The position numbers and the translations under genes are program-made. The notes below the pieces were generated by a model, which saw nothing but the letters and a program-made list of their open reading frames with translations, did not search any database and was not told the DNA's origin. From Vandiemenella viatica (Eukaryota; Arthropoda; Insecta; Orthoptera; Morabidae): DNA of 64,000 bases. Shown here piece after piece: positions 58,520 through 64,000 of the stretch; the first letter of the stretch is position 1, and every line of letters begins with the position of its first letter. The stretch spans positions 147,965,283 through 148,029,282 of the forward strand of contig CM061921.1 in assembly GCA_031002005.1 (NCBI GenBank), written 5' to 3'.

Positions 58520-58937
58520 TACAGGGTGGTCAGAAATTCACTAATCGGCGGGTAAGGGCAGTGTTCGGGACGTTGCACTAACGAAATAAATACCAAAGAA
58601 AATCTAGTAAAAGTCGTACCGTTTTTGAGTTATACGCAGCTAAAGTTGGCCAATAAGGGCGCTGCGTGGGTGAATTCAAACAGCCTTCCACAGGCAGTGT
58701 TGCCAAGCGTACTCGAGGCATGGAACCGCCAAAGAAAACGAAAAGAAAAACTCTCTTTGGAAGTGGGGATCGAACCAGCAACCTTAAGATTGAGAGTTTG
58801 CCGTCTTACCGACTACGCTGCCAAGGAACTAGAATTTCCTTGTTTTTAGAAGCCATTAGGGCGTACTGTTTATTCGTAATCGGAATTGATCGGTAATCCG
58901 CGACATTTTTCGGGAAGTCGGTGGTGGGGCTAAAGGA
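58520..58937 (+). repeat. Left terminal inverted repeat
   Basis: This arm is the reverse complement of 62176-62590 apart from scattered changes: shared blocks are GGCGGGTAAGGGCAGTGTTC, GGGACGTTGCACTAACGAAA, AAGTTGGCCAATAAG, and GGTGGTGGGGCTAAAGGA at the inner edge. The stretch near 58848-58870 is the most diverged. Confidence 0.9.
58753..58825 (-). other. tRNA-like promoter in the left TIR
   Basis: On the minus strand there is an A-box-like TGGCAGCGTAGTCGGTAAGA (58804-58823) and a B box GGTTCGATCCC (58766-58776), spaced as in tRNA genes. AACTC and GAGGG-type segments allow a rough anticodon arm. It points toward the transposon terminus. No acceptor stem closes, so it is not a tRNA gene. Confidence 0.65.
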
Positions 58938-59569
58938 TTTTTTTATGGGAATTGTTTTTTAATTAGTTGTTCTGCTTGCTAGATTCATCTTTAATTTTTG
59001 TACAAAAAATCGTTTAGTTACTGGCACAAAAAAAAAAAAAATCGTTAAACTTAATTTATTCGATGCAAAGAAGTTTCTTTTATTCCATGTAATCGTATTT
59101 CACTAGATTTCAATTACAACATTTTAATTGATTATCGTGAATATCCTTGCTACTATTTGGCAACAATAAAACAAAAAACAATAAACTTTTGGAAAAAGAA
59201 CAATAAACCCATTCTATCGTTTGTAACGTAACTTTCTCTGCTGCAAAAAGTCTGTTCTTATTCAAACAAGTTGTAAACATTTTGGTAACGTGTATCTACT
59301 CGCTAACGCACGGCAAGCCACTAAAGGTAAACAAGCTATTACTCATTGAAAGTCCTTTTGTCACTGATACAAAACAAAATTACTGTACAGTAGTTTCATT
59401 TCAAACTTGACGTTATCAGTCGCAACATTGAAACCCAACACGGATTTACTTACAATAAACGTCAACCCGCGACAGTAACCGTAAAATAAATAATCTCTGA
59501 AAAATCTTGTGTTTAGTAAAAATGTATCCCAATAAACAACAATAACAAAAAAATACGGTCCCTTACATT
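58938..59569 (-). other. Transposon non-coding region, 3' of the transposase
   Basis: AT-rich sequence between the left TIR and the transposase stop, with an A-run at 59028-59041. No other gene. Confidence 0.6.
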
Positions 59570-60496
59570 TTACAGCAACTGCTCAAAATGTCCTCCCTCA
59601 ACTGCAATACCGGCACGACAACGCTGAGTTACTGAATTTGCGAGTCTTCCAAAATTGTAATTTTCTCTAATTTCATCAAAAGCTAGAATTATCCTAGCCA
59701 AAAGTTCTTCCTCTGTTTCTACTTCAATCTCATAAACAATGGCCTTGACAGCTCCTTAGAGATAAAAATCCAATGGGTTGTAGTCTGGTGACCGAGCTGG
59801 CCAGTGAATTGGGCCTCCTCGACCAATCTACCTGTTAGGATACAATGCATCTAAGTGTTGACGTACCGGTACTGCAAAATGCGGCGGCGCGCCGTCATGT
59901 TGAAACCACATGTCATTACGAATTGCCAAAGGAACGTCTTCTAAGTACAACAGAAGGACGTTTTCATGAAATGCTAAATAAGAAGCGCCATTTAAACGTT
60001 GCGGAAGTAGAACAGGGCCTAGTATAAACTCGCCCAAAATACCCGCCCAAATGTTAACACTAAATTTTTGTTGGTATGACTTAACAAAAATTGCATGTGG
60101 ATTTTCGACATCCCAGATGTGGCTGTTTCGGCTATTAAAACACTCCTTCCTGGTAAAGTACGCCTCATCCGTCCACAGCACCTTCCTTTCAATGTTTGGA
60201 TAATCGTTACATTGCAGCAGGTACTACTGTGAAAACTGAACTCGAAGTGGAAAATCGTCTTCCTCCAAATCTTGGACCTTTTTAAAGTGAAAGGGATGTA
60301 ACCCTTCGTCGTGAAGGACGTCCAAAAGAGTGGCATGTGAGGCCTGGTAATTAAAAAACAACAAGAATGACCCTATTGAAAGGCTGCATTTAAACGGAGA
60401 ATTTGAGGGATCACTTAGACTAGACGTACCTGCAATGCGTTGGCAATGACCCTAGAGCTTGTCCTCGGATTATCAGCAGTCATTTCCAGGACAATA

Positions 60497-61874
60497 GGCC
60501 CTTTTACACGCAAGGTTTTTCCGGCGGTTTTGGAGCGTACGCTCCGGGCGCGCGCATCAATCCTTTACGTGTAAATGCTCGGTGGTCAGAGAGGCCTGGC
60601 GCGCGCTCCGAATGCGCACATCTGGCGCGCAGGTCTAACGGGGCCTTGTGTTTACACGTGCATTGTCGGTCTGCAGTCTTGATGCGTCAGTACAAGTTCA
60701 TTGTTGGTTCGAATTTCTAGGTGACTTTATTTAACTTTACCCTGCTTTAACAGATAAAAATCTAAATCTTGAGAAATGTGGTCAAGAGATAATTTGGAAG
60801 GATTTATAGAACTTGAATTTTCTATGTTTGTGGAAGGTTAAATCAAATGACTACAAAAATAAAAATTAAAACAATTCGTAAATATGATTAGTTAGTAGAA
60901 TTCAGAAGGGTAAATGTATGTGAAAGTGAAAACAAAGATTTCGTCACTAAAAGGATTCAAGAAACTCGGCGGCAATTCGAAAAGAACTGAGAAAAATATA
61001 TGCAAGCAATTTCAAATCTTGGAGGTATATTCCAGTGGCCAAAAAACGAAGAGTAGGAGGCTAACATTACTCTGCAGTTATGTTCTTCCTCATGACTGTG
61101 TCTTGTTTTGATATTTGTGGAGATAATTCACCTTTTTAGGTAAAGGTGTCGGGTATTGGAATAAGCTACAAAGGGAAATGATGTACAATTTACCAAAAAC
61201 GTTGAAAGAATTTAAAGTTAAAATTTGTAGACGGCAAATGTAGGTAGGTGCAGGAAAGGGGGAAGATAGTTGTGTAGGGAAATTGCCACAGGAGCGTGCG
61301 CTCGATTGCAATTTAATGAAATATTATTATTATTAAAATGTAATTATATATGGAACTGTCGTTTCGTAGACAATTTTTTAAATCATCTGGTTCATTTATT
61401 TTCCCGTTGCTCTCACTAAAGAGGCATGTGTCCATATAGATCTCTAGTTTTGTGCCATCTTTCCGCCCATATACACTATGTTTATTTAATTCTTTCTGTA
61501 CCCAAAAAAAAAAAACAAAGAAAAAATGTAAAGCAGCTCTCATATTCCTCAGTTTATGTCATTTCTTTTCGAGGATATTTTAAATACACTTATAAACACA
61601 AGCACAACTAACAAAAACAACAACGACCTGAAAACCGAATGTTACAAGCTGGACCGTCTACCAAACTTTCCAACCCGGCGGAAAGTCCACGCGCCACGGG
61701 ATAACGGTCATTTTTGGCGCGTACGCTCCAACCCGCAGTCCTGGCGCGCGCGACTGGAGTGTTGACCATTTTTCGTCGCACGCTCCAGGAGCGACAGTCC
61801 AACCTCACGCTCCGGCGCGGCAGTCCGGAGCGCCGTTCCAAACCGCCAGTTTGGCGCGTACGTGTAAACGGGCC
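60497..61874. mobile_element. GC-rich non-autonomous TIR element inserted at TA
   Basis: Ends are GGCCCTTTTACACGCAAGG and its counterpart CGTACGTGTAAACGGGCC, flanked by TA at 60495-60496 and 61875-61876. Both subterminal regions are rich in GCGCGC and GGAGCG[T/G] motifs. There is no transposase inside. The AT-rich middle carries a CR1-A LINE tail. Removing the element restores the host transposase frame exactly, so boundaries are firm. Confidence 0.85.
61118..61340 (+). mobile_element. CR1-A LINE 3' fragment (copy 2), inside the GC-rich element
   Basis: GGTAAAGGTGTCGGGTATTG begins homology to position 515, through AATTTGTAGACGGCAAATGT, GTAGGTAGGTGCAGG and AGGGAAATTGCCACAGGAGC, ending with TTAATGAAATATTATTATTA. 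Only the last 30 codons and the UTR are present. Confidence 0.85.
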
Positions 61875-62175
61875 TATTGTCTTCAAATCCTACTCTCCGC
61901 CTGAACCGATTTCGTCCGGCTTTGGGCCTGTGGACAACAATACTTCCCGTCCCCCTAAACCTTTTGTCAACCAACACAAAAGTGTTGGCCGATGGAATCA
62001 CACGGTTAGGAAATCGAGTCGTGTAAATCTTAACTGCTTCGGCCCTGCTTTGTCCAGCAGCGCCATACGCCAAATGCATATCGGTGTACTCTTCAAACGA
62101 AAATTGATGACGTTGCATGATGACAGTGTCTTTATCGGTAAGTTGCGTTCGACTGCGAGACTTCTTCTGGCATGG

Positions 62176-62590
62176 TCCTTTAGCCCCACCACCGACTTCC
62201 AGAAAAATGTCGCGGGTTACCGATCAATTCCGATTACGAACAAACAGTCCACACTAGTGACTTTTAAAAAGAAGGAAATTCTAGTACCTTGGCAGCGTAG
62301 TCGGTAAGACGGCAAACTCTCAATCTGAGGGTTGCGGGTTCGATTCCACTTCCGAAGAGAGTTTTTCGTTTCGTTTTCTTTGGTGGTCCCATGCCTCGAG
62401 TACGCTTGGCAACACCGCCTGTGAAAGGCTGTTTGAATTCGCCCGCACAGCGCTCTTATTGGCCAACTTTAGTTGCGTATAACTCAAAAACGGAACGACT
62501 TTTACTAGATTTTTTTGTATTTATTTCGTTAGTGCAACGTCCCGAACACTGCCCTTACCCGCCGATGAGTGAATTTCTGATCACCCTGTA
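62176..62590 (-). repeat. Right terminal inverted repeat
   Basis: The arm pairs with 58520-58937. It ends CACCCTGTA next to TA at 62591-62592. It includes the second tRNA-like promoter. Confidence 0.9.
62283..62352 (+). other. tRNA-like promoter in the right TIR
   Basis: TGGCAGCGTAGTCGGTAAGA (62290-62309) serves as an A box and GGTTCGATTCC (62337-62347) is a perfect B box. AACTC-TCAATCT-GAGGG can form an anticodon-like arm. It reads outward, toward the transposon end. The matching sequence in the left arm is near-identical. Confidence 0.68.
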
Positions 62591-62653
62591 TAGAATTACA
62601 TTTAGGCACTAGAATATGTAGTAATTACAGCAGACGTCTTTCTAGATTTCAAT

Positions 62654-62664
62654 TAAGTTGAAAC
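62654..62664 (+). repeat. Target site duplication of SINE-A copy 11, left
   Basis: TAAGTTGAAAC occurs here and at 62912-62922, on both sides of the SINE. Confidence 0.88.
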
Positions 62665-62911
62665 CGATCGTGGCGGTGTAACGGTTAGCGTTCACGCCTC
62701 ACATTCGGGAGGACGGCGGTTCGAATCCCCGTCCGGGCATCCAGATTTGGGTTTTCCATGGTTTCCCAAATTACTCCAGGCAAATGCCGGGATGCTTCCT
62801 TCAAAATGCCATGGCCGAATTCCTTCCCATTCCTTGCCCCCATCCTTGCCCCCCATCCTTTCCCGTCTCTAAAGACCTCGCTGTTGAGAGACGTAAAGCA
62901 GTTAAAAAAAA
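62665..62911 (+). repeat. SINE-A copy 11, full length with target duplication
   Basis: The cleanest copy: B box GGTTCGAATCC (62719-62729), CATCCAGATTTGGGTTTTCC, a short duplication of CCCCCATCCTT near 62843-62862, 3' domain and A7 tail, flanked by an 11-bp direct repeat. This fixes SINE-A length at about 240 bases and shows LINE-type retrotransposition. Confidence 0.92.
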
Positions 62912-62922
62912 TAAGTTGAAAC

Positions 62923-64000
62923 AATTATCGAAGTGTGGGCCCTAAACAATCTTATTTAAACAGATATGTAGGAAGGAGAAGTCCACTGTGAGAAAGACTA
63001 ATGTCATTCTTAGTTTTCTTATGATCCCTGTAACTCTCTACCTGTACGAATCAGTTCTTGAAAGATTGCAAATATTTTCCCAGGACGATTTATTTTGTTA
63101 TCTGCAGTGGGCTGTTATTTGAGTCTGGAACAAAAATATCTGGTAAGTGTCTGCATGGGTCAACCAGAGCTTGGTTGCGGTTTTCCACCTCTTGCTTCCA
63201 TTGGTTGTCAAATGTTAGCTGTTTGTGAATTCTATATGGGTTTAAATGCGATCCTAGATAATAATGTTTCACACACGCGAATATGGATCGTTATTGGACG
63301 ATCTGATCCGAACGCACACAAGAATCCGAAAGATAATTCAAATTTCTTAACACTAAATTAATCTGAAGTTACAGTGAGAACGGTTTTGAATTAAGAATTC
63401 AGTGATGAAAATAGCAATTCACACTCTGTAAAACGTCACAGGAAATCCGAAGTAGATTTCTTTGAATGTAAAATAATCTTCAGCTGTTACAACGATATTG
63501 AAACAATAAAACACGAAGGTTCAAAAACAACTGAATCATTGATACAGGTGAAAACTTTAATTCAAAGTTACGTAACTCATGTAATAAAGAAAATTTTGAC
63601 GTTATTGTAGTGCTCTCCAGATGCTTAGAATTATATATGTAGAAGTATACTTGACGCCTCAATTAAACGCAGAAAAGTTCCAGGTACAGAATATTCTTCA
63701 TGTTTTCAAGGTTTTTCCCGCTGTTGCGTTTTTAATATAGTCGTGATAACATTGTTCGCCAGGTGGCTTGTGGGAGTTATTGTCGCTGGCTGCTACTAAA
63801 AGGAAGGACGGTGCGCACGCCAGGGGGTCGTCCTGTTTATTGCGGTCAGAATTGGAGCTCATATCAGACTTCGTCTAGAATATTACGGAAAGAATAATCA
63901 GAACGAGCAATATGTCAGGACTGAGGTTCAAAACCTACGTTCATTGTAAGTCTCCGGCCAAAGAATATCCACTGTCTTGAAATTACGTCATAACGGGAAG
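62923..64000. other. Anonymous AT-rich DNA
   Basis: No gene or recognised element to the right window edge. Short frames only. Confidence 0.5.

Larger units (their letters stand above)
59570..62118 (-). pseudogene. DD41D transposase, split by an insertion and two stops
   Basis: The gene starts at ATG 62118 (MQRHQFSFEEYTDMHLAYGA), an N-terminal helix-turn-helix of the DUF4817 type, and runs to GFEDN, where the GC-rich element enters at TA. Beyond it, TADNPRTSSRVIANALQV continues the second helix-turn-helix in frame. The catalytic domain has MLWTDEAYFTR (first Asp), WFQHDGAPPHF (second Asp) and RSPDYNPLDFYL (third Asp). 41 residues separate the last two. Two in-frame stops occur where Trp is expected (NR*IGRGG and FYL*GAVK) and a frameshift lies near 60200. 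It ends EGGHFEQLL. Confidence 0.88.
58520..62590 (-). mobile_element. Mariner-superfamily transposon with DD41D spacing and long tRNA-bearing TIRs
   Basis: Both ends read TACAGGGTG[G/A]TCAGAAATTCAC inward, adjoining TA. The terminal inverted repeats are about 415 bases long. Between them is one transposase gene on the minus strand, split by a GC-rich element (60497-61874). Without that insert the transposon is about 2.7 kb. TA targets, termini and transposase place it in the IS630-Tc1-mariner superfamily. Confidence 0.88.

Noticed and set aside
60497..61874. 3-bp target duplication typical of Harbinger for the GC-rich element
   Set aside because: The flanks read ATA and TAT, not a direct repeat; only TA restores the transposase frame.
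61608..62307. Long frames opposite and across the GC-rich element
   Set aside because: They are the reverse strand of the transposase or read into the inserted element; not independent genes.

Overview
The window is eukaryotic, AT-rich repeat landscape with no host gene that I can support. The mobile-element families (RTE, CR1-like and I-like LINEs, a Penelope-like element with a GIY-YIG domain, mariner/Tc1, a Helitron, a Ty3-like LTR element, tRNA-headed SINEs) point to a large, repeat-rich arthropod genome. I favour an insect, possibly a polyneopteran (orthopteroid, phasmid or blattodean), because the abundant SINE resembles ones I associate with that group; the taxon is an inference. A little over half of the 64 kb falls inside elements I can name. 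The rest is AT-rich DNA without recognisable coding.

Layout. 1-0.7 kb: 3' end of a CR1-like LINE (CR1-A). 0.9-7.8 kb: SINE-A copies in anonymous DNA. 7.9-14.3 kb: an old LINE (LINE-X) split by an I-like LINE (8413-12616) and by a non-autonomous Helitron (12989-14031) that itself carries SINE-B. 15.4-15.9 kb: Tc1-like transposase remnant. 16.06-17.76 kb: unexplained GC-rich block. 18.15-18.82 kb: deleted mariner. 20.55-20.95 kb: Harbinger-like MITE. 21.3-22.0 kb: CR1-B 3' end. 22.6 kb: SINE-C. 23.7-36.4 kb: one RTE-type LINE split by an LTR retrotransposon (26950-36153), which was hit by a 5.5 kb CR1-B LINE (28594-34096), whose ORF1 was then hit by an inverted CR1-B 3' fragment (32388-33120). 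36.4-38.0 kb: Penelope-like element. 39.7-41.0 kb: another LINE remnant. 42.43-42.63 kb: a solo palindrome of two Penelope terminal repeats inside a 15-bp target duplication. 42.9-53.7 kb: SINE-A copies, a CR1-B tail, a second MITE, a TIR element and two copies of an unnamed dispersed repeat. 55.3-57.8 kb: a second I-like LINE split by SINE-A. 58.52-62.59 kb: a mariner-superfamily element with DD41D spacing, about 415-bp terminal inverted repeats that each hold a tRNA-like Pol III promoter, and a transposase gene split by a GC-rich TIR element.

Nothing here forms a host pathway. The genes relate as parasites and hosts of each other: LINE machineries that could move SINEs, transposases with non-autonomous relatives, and a layered insertion history. 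Several junctions are exact enough to read the empty site: ATCT for the LTR element, A|T for the Helitron, TA for the GC-rich element, and the 15-bp duplication around the Penelope palindrome.
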